DNA from: Candidatus Aenigmatarchaeota archaeon
Lineage (GTDB): Archaea > Aenigmatarchaeota > Aenigmatarchaeia > QMZP01 > QMZT01
NCBI GenBank assembly: GCA_023128965.1
Contig: JAGMCY010000042.1
Span: 1 to 17,317, forward strand
Length of the DNA stretch: 17,317 bases
Direction: 5' to 3'
Part shown: one piece after another, positions 1-7,836 of the stretch
How positions within the stretch are numbered: position 1 is the first letter of the stretch
Layout: every line of letters starts with the position of its first letter
Made by a program: the position numbers and the translations under genes
Notes under the pieces: generated by a model
The model's input: the letters and a program-made list of their open reading frames with translations, nothing else
Database searches by the model: none
What the model was told of the DNA's origin: nothing

Positions 1-585
1 TTTCTGACAACACCTGGAGAAAGCCTTGACAATGAGAAAACAACGACATTCAGCGACGCATTCAAGTACCTACTGGTTCTGGGGATAATAGTATCGGTTC
101 TTGGAGCAGTGGTGGCGGTCTTTTGGACGAGTTTCGCATTCAGCTTTATACCGACTGGAGCAATACCACCTGAAGCAACAGGCTTTCTCAGTGCACCATC
201 TATATTCGTGATGAGCTTGGTCGGGAGTTACGTAGGGTTGGTCATAGGAGCGCTTATCTGGGGATTGTGGCTTCACCTCTGGGTGTATGTAGTGGGGGCA
301 AGAAAAGGCATAGAACAGACAATGAAATCAGTTTTTTACGGTTGTACCCCAAACTACCTGTTAGGCTGGATACCTCTAGTCAACATTATAGCAGCTATAT
401 GGTGCTTTATATTAACAGGTATGGGCATAGTGAAATACCAGGAGATAACAGGGGGAAAGGCAGCGCTCGCGATAATAATAGCATTGGTGATACCAGTAGT
501 TATAATAGGTGCACTTTTAGTTACTTTCCTAGGATCACTGATAAATTTAGCTATGTTACAAACAGGCACAATACCAGGTTTTTAA
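1..585 (+). CDS. Yip1-domain family membrane protein (3' part, 5' end outside the window)
   Basis: The reading frame is open from base 1 to a TAA at 583-585, giving 194 visible residues. The first in-frame start-like codon seen (GTG at 109) lies inside the first hydrophobic segment, so the true start is upstream of the window. The first residues read FLTTPGESLDNEKTTTFSDA and are followed by about five membrane segments. The P-x-E/F-rich lead-in, the W-x-L-H-L-W-x-Y-x-x-G-x-R-K-G segment around residue 90 and the Y-G-C-T-P-N-Y-L-L-G-W-I-P stretch near residue 113 resemble the Yip1 family (PF04893). Archaeal and bacterial Yip1-domain proteins are integral membrane proteins of unknown function, so no role is assigned. 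A pyrimidine-rich tract follows the stop, and the next gene has its own promoter. Confidence 0.72.
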   Translation, partial: FLTTPGESLDNEKTTTFSDAFKYLLVLGIIVSVLGAVVAVFWTSFAFSFIPTGAIPPEATGFLSAPSIFVMSLVGSYVGLVIGALIWGLWLHLWVYVVGARKGIEQTMKSVFYGCTPNYLLGWIPLVNIIAAIWCFILTGMGIVKYQEITGGKAALAIIIALVIPVVIIGALLVTFLGSLINLAMLQTGTIPGF

Positions 586-610
586 ACCCGCCCTCTTTCT
601 TTTATTTTTG
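586..610 (+). terminator. T-rich tract, possible archaeal terminator
   Basis: Directly after the Yip1-family stop codon is a pyrimidine-rich run with several T clusters (CTTTCTTTTATTTTTG) and no hairpin. Archaeal RNA polymerase commonly terminates at such U-rich tracts. Termination here is inferred from composition only. Confidence 0.4.
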
Positions 611-619
611 AAATTTAAG
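611..619 (+). promoter_or_regulatory. TATA box of the Ca2+-ATPase operon
   Basis: AAATTTAAG is centred at about 615, 27 bp before the ATG at 642. This is the spacing expected if transcription begins at or next to the start codon, giving a leaderless mRNA. No Shine-Dalgarno sequence stands in front of the ATG. Confidence 0.55.
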
Positions 620-641
620 GTAGAATAAACAATTCATAATC

Positions 642-3359
642 ATGGGAACATCTTCCTTTGAAAATTGGCACGAACTGGAAGCAAAAGATACGTTGAAAAG
701 ACTACGAAGTTCTGAAAATGGTCTTGGGGAGGAGGAAGCGGAATCCCGCCTCAGGAAATTCGGGTATAATGAACTAAGGAAGGAAAAGGGCATCAGCAGG
801 ATAGAGATATTCGTTTCCCAGTTCAAGAGCTTCTTAATACTAATACTAATAGCAGCCACTATTTTTTCCGCCCTGGTAGGAGAGGTGATTGACGCAATCG
901 CGATAATAGTGATAGTTATACTCAACGCGATTTTCGGTTTCGTGCAGGAATACAAAGCGGAGAAGACGATAGATGCCCTGAAGAAGTTAACGTCTCCCGA
1001 GGCTGTTGTGATACGCAAAGGGAAGGAAAGAAGGATAGCTAGCAAACTCCTCGTCCCTGGCGACATAGTCCTTCTCGAAGGGGGGAGCAGGGTCCCCGCG
1101 GACATCAGGATAATAAGGGAATCAGAGTTGAAAATAGATGAGGCAATCCTTACAGGAGAATCGGTTCCTGTTTCTAAAGACCCAGGGGTTATGAAAAACG
1201 TTCCGCTAGCGGAGAGAAAGAACCTCGTTTTCACAGGGACCCTCGTGACTTATGGAAGGGGCATGGGCGTGGTTGTAGAAACGGGGATGAAGACCGAAAT
1301 AGGGAAGATAGCAAAGGTTGTTCAAAAGGCGGAGGAGGAGCCAACTCCCCTTCAGAGAAAGCTTGATGTTTTCGGGAAGAGACTGGGTGTTATAATCCTT
1401 CTCATATGCATTGCCGTTGTTGTAATAGGCGTGATAAGGGGAGGGCCGCTCACAGGCCAGCCCATAACACAATCCCTTATCATCATGATGGTGATAACGG
1501 GGATCGCTCTTGCAGTTGCCGCAATCCCAGAGGGCCTCCCCGCTGTTCTGACCATAACCCTCGCTTTAGGCCTACAAAGGCTCGCAAAACATAACGCCCT
1601 GATAAGGAAACTGCCTGCAGTCGAAGCCTTGGGCTCAACAACCATCATATGCGCTGACAAGACCGGAACTTTGACGAAGAACGAGATGATGATAAGCGGG
1701 ATATGGTTTCCGGACAAATCAATAGAGGTTACGGGAGAGGGGTACAAACCAGAGGGAAAATTCCTCTTGAACAAAAGGGAAATCGATTCCAAAACGAGGC
1801 AAACACTTTCCATGATCCTGAGAACAGGGACATTGTGCACGAACGCGACCATTGAGACGAACGAGAAGCATGGCATAATAGGCGACCCTACGGAGGGGGC
1901 GATAGTCGTCGCGGCAAAGAAAATCGGACTTGATAAAATCGAACTGGAAAAGGAACACAAGCGAATGAAAGAAATACCCTTTTCTTCTGAAAGGAAGATG
2001 ATGACCACGATAAACAGAACGGAGGGAGGAAAATCGACGGCATGCGTCAAGGGCGCGCCGGAAGTCATTCTGGAACTCTGCGAGAAGATAATGATCGAGG
2101 GCAAGGTCAAAAAAATGAACAAAGAGTGGAAGCAAAAGATTTTGTCAGAGAACCATGAAATGACCAACAGGGCCTTACGTGTTCTTGCGATAGCCTACAA
2201 GGAGATGGAACGAAGAGACGAGAAATCAGCGGAGAAAGGGTTAACGTTCCTCGGACTCGTGGGGATGATGGATCCTCCGAGGGAGGAGGCAATTGAAAGT
2301 GTAAAGTTATGTAAAGAAGCTGGGATAAAGGTCGTGATGATAACAGGTGATCATAAGAACACGGCTGTCGCGATAGCGAAAGAAATTGGTTTGATGGAGG
2401 AGAAAAGCAGGGTACTGAGAGGACCTGAGATGGAATCGATGTCGGATGAGGAGTTCGAGAAAATCGTGGAAGACATCGCTGTTTACGCAAGGGTTAACCC
2501 CCTCCACAAGGTCAGAATAGTCGATACCCTCAAAAAGAGAGGGGAGATAATCGCGATGACAGGGGACGGGGTTAACGATGCGCCGGCCTTGAAAAAGGCT
2601 GACATAGGGATAGCGATGGGGATAAAGGGAACGGACGTTGCGAAGGAAGCCTCGGACATGATATTGAAAGACGATAACTTCACATCAATCGTGAGGGCGG
2701 TTCATGAAGGGAGATCGATATACGACAACATAAAGAAGTTCATCCAATATTTGTTGTCAAGCAACATGGGCGAAGTTCTGATAGTGTTCATCGCGATCCT
2801 GATAGGTTTTCAGGACCCTTCCACCCTTTCCATCATAATCCCCATAACAGCGATACAGCTATTATGGATAAACCTGTTGACAGACGGGTTGCCTGCGCTA
2901 GCTCTTGGCGTCGACCCACCTTCGCCGGGGATAATGAGCAGGCCGCCAAGGGACCCCGAGGAGAAGATATTGACAAGGGGGATGTCCATTGACATAACAA
3001 CCGTTGGAATAATAATGTGCGTGGGGACCCTTCTGTTATTCGCCCTTAACCTCCCATCAGGCGGGACGAAAGCGGTGACAATAGCATTCACAACTATCGT
3101 TATGTTCGAGATGGTCCGCGTCCAATCAGTCAGGATGAAATATAAACTGGGCGTGTTCTCGAATAAAAAGCTCATAACAGCAATAGCGATCTCCATACTC
3201 TTACAGATAATCATCATCTACACCCCCTTCTTTCAGCCCATATTCGGAACAACTCCACTCGCTTTGATTGAATGGGGGGAAATAATCCTAGTTTCGAGCA
3301 CGGTATTGATTATTATGTGGATCAAAAATAAAATTATAAAGGAAAAACCATGGGAATGA
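642..3359 (+). CDS. P-type Ca2+-ATPase, SERCA-like (P2A)
   Basis: A 905-residue cation pump of the P2A class that would couple ATP hydrolysis to Ca2+ export across the cytoplasmic membrane. Motifs in order: N-terminal cation-ATPase domain (about 5-75), actuator TGES at 171-174, phosphorylated Asp in DKTGTLT at D339, ATP-binding domain, and hinge motif TGDGVND at 640-646. The Ca2+ ligands known from SERCA all have counterparts: PEGLP with E297 in TM4, N708 and E711 in SSNMGE of TM5, N744, T747 and D748 in NLLTDG of TM6, and E823 in FEMVRVQS of TM8. Both SERCA-type Ca2+ sites therefore look intact, which argues against a Na+/K+, H+ or heavy-metal pump. Length is normal for the class. The start at 642 is supported by the TATA spacing. 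The exchanger gene begins one base after the stop, so the two form an operon. Confidence 0.93.
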   Translation: MGTSSFENWHELEAKDTLKRLRSSENGLGEEEAESRLRKFGYNELRKEKGISRIEIFVSQFKSFLILILIAATIFSALVGEVIDAIAIIVIVILNAIFGFVQEYKAEKTIDALKKLTSPEAVVIRKGKERRIASKLLVPGDIVLLEGGSRVPADIRIIRESELKIDEAILTGESVPVSKDPGVMKNVPLAERKNLVFTGTLVTYGRGMGVVVETGMKTEIGKIAKVVQKAEEEPTPLQRKLDVFGKRLGVIILLICIAVVVIGVIRGGPLTGQPITQSLIIMMVITGIALAVAAIPEGLPAVLTITLALGLQRLAKHNALIRKLPAVEALGSTTIICADKTGTLTKNEMMISGIWFPDKSIEVTGEGYKPEGKFLLNKREIDSKTRQTLSMILRTGTLCTNATIETNEKHGIIGDPTEGAIVVAAKKIGLDKIELEKEHKRMKEIPFSSERKMMTTINRTEGGKSTACVKGAPEVILELCEKIMIEGKVKKMNKEWKQKILSENHEMTNRALRVLAIAYKEMERRDEKSAEKGLTFLGLVGMMDPPREEAIESVKLCKEAGIKVVMITGDHKNTAVAIAKEIGLMEEKSRVLRGPEMESMSDEEFEKIVEDIAVYARVNPLHKVRIVDTLKKRGEIIAMTGDGVNDAPALKKADIGIAMGIKGTDVAKEASDMILKDDNFTSIVRAVHEGRSIYDNIKKFIQYLLSSNMGEVLIVFIAILIGFQDPSTLSIIIPITAIQLLWINLLTDGLPALALGVDPPSPGIMSRPPRDPEEKILTRGMSIDITTVGIIMCVGTLLLFALNLPSGGTKAVTIAFTTIVMFEMVRVQSVRMKYKLGVFSNKKLITAIAISILLQIIIIYTPFFQPIFGTTPLALIEWGEIILVSSTVLIIMWIKNKIIKEKPWE

Positions 3360-3360
3360 T

Positions 3361-4317
3361 ATGATTTTAGCGTATGTTTTGCTTTTCATTGCAGGGTTGG
3401 CTCTTCTGATAAAGGGAGCTGACATTGTGGTGAAATATGCCTCCCAGACAGCCCGTCTCCTTAACGTGTCCAATTTCATGATCGGCCTAACCCTGGTGGC
3501 TTTCTCCACGACTCTACCGGAACTGTCCGTTTCTATAATGTCCGCCTTCTCTGGTGCGGTTGACATAGCTATCGGAACAGTACTGGGCTCAATAATAGCA
3601 AACTCTGCGCTCATACTTGCACTCGCGGTCGTGTTCGTCCCACTCGCCACAAACAGGGATGTATTAAGGCTGAACTATATACTCCTGATATACCTTCTCA
3701 TTCTCTCGCTACTTCTCATTGACGGGCTTGTGTGGTACGAAGGACTGGCCTTGATCATTCTGTTTGCCGCTTACATGGGAAACATGATCAAGAGGGGAAA
3801 AGGGACGGAATCAGAGACCAAGAAGAAAAAAACCAAAATACAGTACAACAATCAAGGAAGGATAGCAAAATACATCGTTTTCACGATATTTGGTGGAGGG
3901 CTTATTGTTGTAGGTGCCAGGCTTCTTATAGAATCCACAATAAACATATCAACTATTTGGGGCGTGCCTAAAATACTCATTGCGATTATAGCTGTCGCGA
4001 TTGGAACATCCCTCCCCGAGCTGGCCGTGGTAATAACAGCAGCCTTCAAAAGAATGGTGGGGATATCTATAGGCGATATCCTTGGAGCGAACATGTTCAA
4101 CGTCATGGTGCTTGGGACAACTTCTTTAGTATCCACGGTACCCGTTACGGCAAAGATACTCACAATAGTAATACCAATAATGCTCCTCGTTAACGTGCTC
4201 CTCCTGCTTTTTATGAGCGCGAAATGGCTCATGTCAAAGAAATGGCAGCTATCCAGAGCCGAGGGAGTCATACTTCTTGTAATCTATGTGATCTTCGTCT
4301 GGCTTCAGTTTGTGTGA
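3361..4317 (+). CDS. CaCA-family sodium (or proton)/calcium exchanger
   Basis: A 318-residue membrane antiporter with two inverted five-helix halves, the size and fold of the archaeal exchanger NCX_Mj. Alpha-1 repeat: GLTLVAFSTTLPEL with E54, followed by GTVLGSIIAN with S77 and N81. Alpha-2 repeat: AIGTSLPELAVV with E220, followed by GDILGANMFN with A243 and N247. A basic, polar cytoplasmic linker (about 142-168) joins the halves. Compared with NCX_Mj (ligand positions recalled, not looked up), alpha-1 has STT in place of the usual GTS, and alpha-2 has Ala and Asn where NCX_Mj has Ser and Asp. The coupling ion cannot be fixed from sequence. The ATG lies one base after the Ca2+-ATPase stop, with a purine-rich AAGGAAAA about 20 bases upstream inside that gene, so translation is probably coupled. 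Both products would lower cytosolic Ca2+. Confidence 0.88.
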   Translation: MILAYVLLFIAGLALLIKGADIVVKYASQTARLLNVSNFMIGLTLVAFSTTLPELSVSIMSAFSGAVDIAIGTVLGSIIANSALILALAVVFVPLATNRDVLRLNYILLIYLLILSLLLIDGLVWYEGLALIILFAAYMGNMIKRGKGTESETKKKKTKIQYNNQGRIAKYIVFTIFGGGLIVVGARLLIESTINISTIWGVPKILIAIIAVAIGTSLPELAVVITAAFKRMVGISIGDILGANMFNVMVLGTTSLVSTVPVTAKILTIVIPIMLLVNVLLLLFMSAKWLMSKKWQLSRAEGVILLVIYVIFVWLQFV

Positions 4318-4350
4318 ACAACATCAAAATAATTGCAGTTCATCTAAAAA

Positions 4351-4358
4351 TTTAATAA
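4351..4358 (+). promoter_or_regulatory. TATA box of the GlcNAc-1-P transferase gene
   Basis: TTTAATAA, preceded by an A-run, is centred 26-27 bp before the GTG at 4381. It supports a leaderless transcript starting at that codon. The 63-bp gap (4318-4380) holds nothing else I can recognise. Confidence 0.5.
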
Positions 4359-4380
4359 TCATCGAATCAAAAAATCAAAA

Positions 4381-5397
4381 GTGTTACGTATGTTAACGAT
4401 AATTTTCGCTATTTTGATATCATTCTTCACCGTGTTTTCCCTAACACCGAGCATGAAGAAATTCTTGGAAAGGGCTAGGATAGTCGGAATTGACCATCAG
4501 AAAATTGAAAGGCCGAAGCTTGCGACATCAGCAGGGGTTTTGGTCATATCAGGGGTCCTGTTGGGGGGATTTTTCTTCATAGGCGTAAACACATTTCTCA
4601 TTCACTCGCCCATAAACCTGACCTATATGTTGGCGGCGTATTGCTCGATAATCATAATCACGTTCATAGGATTTCTGGATGATCTCAACATCACCAAGAG
4701 ACCGAAAAAGAACAAGGGCATTGAAGACTTCAGGATAGGCCTTAAGCAGTGGCAGAAACCTTTGCTCACGTTACCTGCGGCCATCCCGTTGATGGCTATA
4801 ATGGCAGGGACGAGCGTGATGAACTTGCCTTTAATCGGAGCAATAGATTTCGGAATAATTTATCCTCTCCTTTTGATACCAATAGCTGTCGTAGTCGTGA
4901 GCAACGTGACGAACATGCTTGCCGGGACGAACGGGCTGGAGGCAGGACTCGGTTTCGTTTCAATGTTCTTCCTTGGCCTCTACACTTTCATGCTAGGTCG
5001 TATGGAGGCTAGCATAATAGCGTTCACCCTGTCCTTTTCCCTTCTCGCCTTTCTGAAATGGAACTGGTACCCAGCGAAGTTCCTTCCGGGCGATTCTCTG
5101 ACATACCTTATAGGGGCTTCATTCGTTTCAATCATAATAATAGGAAACATAGAGAAATTCGGAATCATCATCTTCACACCATGGGTAATAGAAGCCCTCC
5201 TCAAACTCCGATCGAAATTCACTGCGAGGAGCTTGGGCGATCTGCAAGCGGACGGGACGTTAAGCCCTCCTTACAAGAAAATCTATTCACTAACCCACGT
5301 GGTCATGAAGATAAAGCCAATGAAAGAATGGAAGATAACAGCGATATTGATATCCTTCGAGATAATAATCTGCACAGCAGCGTTCTTTTTTATCTAG
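4381..5397 (+). CDS. aglH: UDP-GlcNAc:polyprenyl/dolichyl-phosphate GlcNAc-1-phosphate transferase (Alg7/AglH-like)
   Basis: A 338-residue polytopic enzyme of the MraY/WecA/Alg7 family (PF00953). It would transfer GlcNAc-1-P, or a related sugar phosphate, from a UDP-sugar to a membrane polyprenyl/dolichyl phosphate, the first step of lipid-linked glycan assembly. Motifs: DHQKIERPKLATSAGV at 37-52, the metal-binding FLDDLN with D100/D101, NVTNMLAGTNGLEAG from N175, PGDSLTYLIGA near 238-248, and a C-terminal block resembling eukaryotic Alg7 (ADGTLSPPY then YSLTHVVMK). NMLAGTNGLE and the C-terminal SLTH block favour Alg7/AglH over bacterial MraY. About ten membrane helices are expected. The start is GTG at 4381, chosen by TATA spacing; an ATG three codons on (4390) is the alternative. 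It converges on aglB with only 4 bp between the stops. The natural sugar is not determined. Confidence 0.88.
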   Translation: MLRMLTIIFAILISFFTVFSLTPSMKKFLERARIVGIDHQKIERPKLATSAGVLVISGVLLGGFFFIGVNTFLIHSPINLTYMLAAYCSIIIITFIGFLDDLNITKRPKKNKGIEDFRIGLKQWQKPLLTLPAAIPLMAIMAGTSVMNLPLIGAIDFGIIYPLLLIPIAVVVVSNVTNMLAGTNGLEAGLGFVSMFFLGLYTFMLGRMEASIIAFTLSFSLLAFLKWNWYPAKFLPGDSLTYLIGASFVSIIIIGNIEKFGIIIFTPWVIEALLKLRSKFTARSLGDLQADGTLSPPYKKIYSLTHVVMKIKPMKEWKITAILISFEIIICTAAFFFI

Positions 5398-5401
5398 AGA
5401 A

Positions 5402-7717
5402 TCAGCGGTCTACCATGTCTATGTAATCCCCGGTTATGTTCTCGGGGAAGTTGTCATAACGAACCTCGTATATTTTCATCCCTAGTTTATCGTAGACCTT
5501 TTCGAAATAATCCTCCATCCCAGCCCCATTAAAAAGGTAAAGCCTGACGAAAACGCAATCATCAACCGCTTCCGGGAGGTATATCACAGCGTTCCCGGCG
5601 AAATAGATCATCCCAGGTATGGAATTTGGTCTGTCATTCCTTATGATCTGGTTACCTATTCCGATATCCTTCACATAAGCCTGGCCTTGCGGCGTTTTAA
5701 TGATGGCCGTTACATTCCGCAAAGTTGCCGTATCCCCTTCGCCTGCCATGGAATAAGCGACGAGTACGGTCTGCCCACCACCTGAATATTCGAGCAGGGT
5801 TTTATCCCCCTCCTGGTAACTGTTTATCAAATTAAAAACAGGCAGAACGTCTACCTTCGCCCCCCAGTTTGCTATCTTCGACATGGCCCCGAATTTCGAT
5901 ATGAGGTCAGGAGAAACCATGACGTAGTCCACCTCGTATTTTTTAAGGAAGTTCAGACTCCCGTCAGATAACGGACTGGTGTAGAAAACCGCGACATCCT
6001 GGGTTGGCCTGCGGCTGTGATAGCCACCATCAACAAGCGTTATCTTTTTCGCAACGTATTGGAACCACCACCCGAAGTCCCACCATTCAAGCAGAACAGC
6101 ATCCTCCGGTGTGTTGTCCCTGAGCCAGATTAAAGACTCATACCATTCATCCGTGAGCGAACTGCCTATCCCGTTCGCCATCAGCCAGCCTGATGCGAAA
6201 TTCGTGAATACAACCAAACCGATAAAAACGCCGCCTGTTATTTTCAGGTATTGGTAGCCTCTGTCCTTCACGAACTTCCTGCTTCCTTCCAAAAAATATT
6301 TCCCCCCTCTTATCAGGAAATAACCCGCTGCTATAGAAACGGGAAAAGCGAACACGAAGGCGAGCCTCATGGCCCCCATTGCAAGCATCATGCTTGAGAT
6401 GAACATTACCACAACGAGTATGTGCTCAAGGTCTCCCCTTTTGAACACGAATTCATAACACATCAGGATTATGCCTAACGCGGAAAAGTATATGGCAGAG
6501 AGGTAAACGAGAAAGGCAGGCCATTGAAACGCCTTGACGGCGTATTCAGTTCCGAAGGTCGATAGGGTGTTTCGCAAGAAATTACCTGCTGTCTGGGACT
6601 CAGCAACGGTTGAAGGTATAACACCAATCGTCATGGGATTGCTTATCCTTTCTATATTTCCCCCGATCCATTCCCCGATATCCACGTATACATATGAAGC
6701 GATGCCCAGGGCAAAAAGCCCTACAAGAAAGAAAACGGGAACCACATAAGGCATGTATTCTTCTTTAACCACTTTAAACCTCTCGACTACATATCTCACC
6801 AAAAGAAGGCCAATTGCAGCGAGATTAACGATAACCTCCACTGAGTTTATGCTTGGTGAAATACCACCGAAAACCCTCGATACCAGAAAGAATGTGATGA
6901 ACATCGGGATATGGGAATAAAAGAGGATTCTCGGAAACCTGTTGAGCAGAAGGGAAACTATAACGAAAAATCCTATTATTATCAGCGGAATCCTAACGCC
7001 ACCCCATGCACCTGCCATCAGTGCGAAGAAAAGTCCAGAAACAATACCGTAAGCAATAGTTTTTATCGTTTTTACCCTCTCTTCTTCAAGATTCGTTCTG
7101 TGGATAATCGAGAATGGATGGAATACGAGGTATTTCCATGGAATATCCCTTATAATTTCCTTTTCTTTGACCTTGAAGCTCTTCACAAAGAAATAAAGTC
7201 CCAACACCATCAACACGCCCGATATCGGTTCCTTTTCAATAAACCCCGCAGACACCCTGTAAAGAATACCGGGGACAAACGCAAGGAATGCCGCCGATAA
7301 CAAACCTATTTTTTTGGAGTTGAATAATTCTTTCCCCAGGAAATACATGAAGAAAACCTGAAGCGCCCCGAAAAACGCCGGAATCCATACACCTACCCAG
7401 TACCATGAAATCCCTAAAACGGGATAGAGGATGAAGTACATGATAGGGTATGCCCAGAATGTGACCAAATGCTCTGTGGTCCTATCAGGGCCTCCAACTG
7501 TGGTTCCCCACCGAGCAAGATAGTCCTGTGTTGGAAGTTCCCCGTATTCTATTATATACTCCCCCATCCTGAAGAAGAAATAGGGATCAATCGCCTGTAA
7601 CCGTGGGTATTCGAGTTTCGTTCCAGGGATCGCACGTAAATACAGGGCCAAAAGGAATATGATTATCAAAAGAAATACCCAGTAGTTCTTTTTAAGCATT
7701 TCTTTCCCATTTTCCAT
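5402..7717 (-). CDS. aglB: Oligosaccharyltransferase AglB (STT3 family)
   Basis: A 771-residue enzyme that would move a lipid-linked oligosaccharide onto Asn of N-X-S/T sequons on the outer face of the membrane. Its N-terminal part (to about 500) is multi-spanning and its C-terminal part is an extracytoplasmic globular domain. Motifs: first acidic loop IDPYFFFRMGEY with catalytic-type D44, second acidic motif as EKE at 161-163 (usually DxD/DxE), TVAE at 370-373 (the TIxE/SVxE position), WWDFG at 545-549 (canonical WWDYG), and a DK-like helix PDLISKFGAM at 603-612. Length is within the family range. The ATG at 7717 is 26-27 bp downstream of a minus-strand TATA box; a second ATG at 7699 is possible. 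No poly-T terminator fits in the 4-bp gap to aglH. The gene is divergent from the mevalonate operon. Confidence 0.93.
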   Translation of the reverse strand: MENGKEMLKKNYWVFLLIIIFLLALYLRAIPGTKLEYPRLQAIDPYFFFRMGEYIIEYGELPTQDYLARWGTTVGGPDRTTEHLVTFWAYPIMYFILYPVLGISWYWVGVWIPAFFGALQVFFMYFLGKELFNSKKIGLLSAAFLAFVPGILYRVSAGFIEKEPISGVLMVLGLYFFVKSFKVKEKEIIRDIPWKYLVFHPFSIIHRTNLEEERVKTIKTIAYGIVSGLFFALMAGAWGGVRIPLIIIGFFVIVSLLLNRFPRILFYSHIPMFITFFLVSRVFGGISPSINSVEVIVNLAAIGLLLVRYVVERFKVVKEEYMPYVVPVFFLVGLFALGIASYVYVDIGEWIGGNIERISNPMTIGVIPSTVAESQTAGNFLRNTLSTFGTEYAVKAFQWPAFLVYLSAIYFSALGIILMCYEFVFKRGDLEHILVVVMFISSMMLAMGAMRLAFVFAFPVSIAAGYFLIRGGKYFLEGSRKFVKDRGYQYLKITGGVFIGLVVFTNFASGWLMANGIGSSLTDEWYESLIWLRDNTPEDAVLLEWWDFGWWFQYVAKKITLVDGGYHSRRPTQDVAVFYTSPLSDGSLNFLKKYEVDYVMVSPDLISKFGAMSKIANWGAKVDVLPVFNLINSYQEGDKTLLEYSGGGQTVLVAYSMAGEGDTATLRNVTAIIKTPQGQAYVKDIGIGNQIIRNDRPNSIPGMIYFAGNAVIYLPEAVDDCVFVRLYLFNGAGMEDYFEKVYDKLGMKIYEVRYDNFPENITGDYIDMVDR

Positions 7718-7739
7718 AAATGGATAATGTCCAACGCGT

Positions 7740-7747
7740 TATTTAAA
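7740..7747 (-). promoter_or_regulatory. TATA box of aglB
   Basis: On the minus strand this reads TTTAAATA inside AATTTTAAATAAC, centred 26-27 bp before the aglB ATG at 7717. The spacing implies a leaderless aglB mRNA. Confidence 0.5.
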
Positions 7748-7792
7748 ATTATCTCCATGAATCCCAAAACCACGATTGTCGAACAAAGGTTA

Positions 7793-7803
7793 AAATATTT
7801 AAA
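7793..7803 (+). promoter_or_regulatory. TATA box of the HMG-CoA synthase operon
   Basis: AAATATTTAAA, preceded by purine-rich AAAGGTTA that could serve as a BRE, lies about 38 bp before the ATG at 7837. This predicts a transcription start near 7825 and a leader of about 11 bases. An inverted repeat (7815-7829) covers the predicted start site. Confidence 0.5.
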
Positions 7804-7814
7804 ACCCACGTATT

Positions 7815-7829
7815 CCTTATTTAATAAGG
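7815..7829 (+). repeat. Inverted repeat over the predicted start site of the mevalonate operon, candidate operator
   Basis: CCTTATT-T-AATAAGG is a perfect inverted repeat with 7-bp arms and a single central base. It lies between the TATA box and the ATG of the HMG-CoA synthase gene. The one-base spacer suits a protein-binding DNA site better than an RNA hairpin. Repressor binding is inferred. Confidence 0.45.
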
Positions 7830-7836
7830 TTTTATC

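Noticed and set aside
267..611. 114-codon plus-strand frame overlapping the Yip1-family gene
   Set aside because: It is out of frame with the membrane protein, has no hydrophobic pattern or motif, and runs into the T-rich tract.
602..1234. 210-codon open frame on the minus strand within the Ca2+-ATPase gene
   Set aside because: It lies opposite a well-conserved ATPase coding region and its translation is Ser/Ile-rich with no motif. It is a by-product of codon use on the other strand.
1352..2167. 271-codon open frame on the minus strand within the Ca2+-ATPase gene
   Set aside because: It covers the strand opposite the phosphorylation and nucleotide-binding domains, has no recognisable family or promoter, and is explained as a shadow frame.
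7815..7829. RNA hairpin or riboswitch in the HMGS leader
   Set aside because: The predicted leader is about 11 bases, and the repeat has a one-base loop with A/U-rich arms. A DNA-level operator is the better reading.
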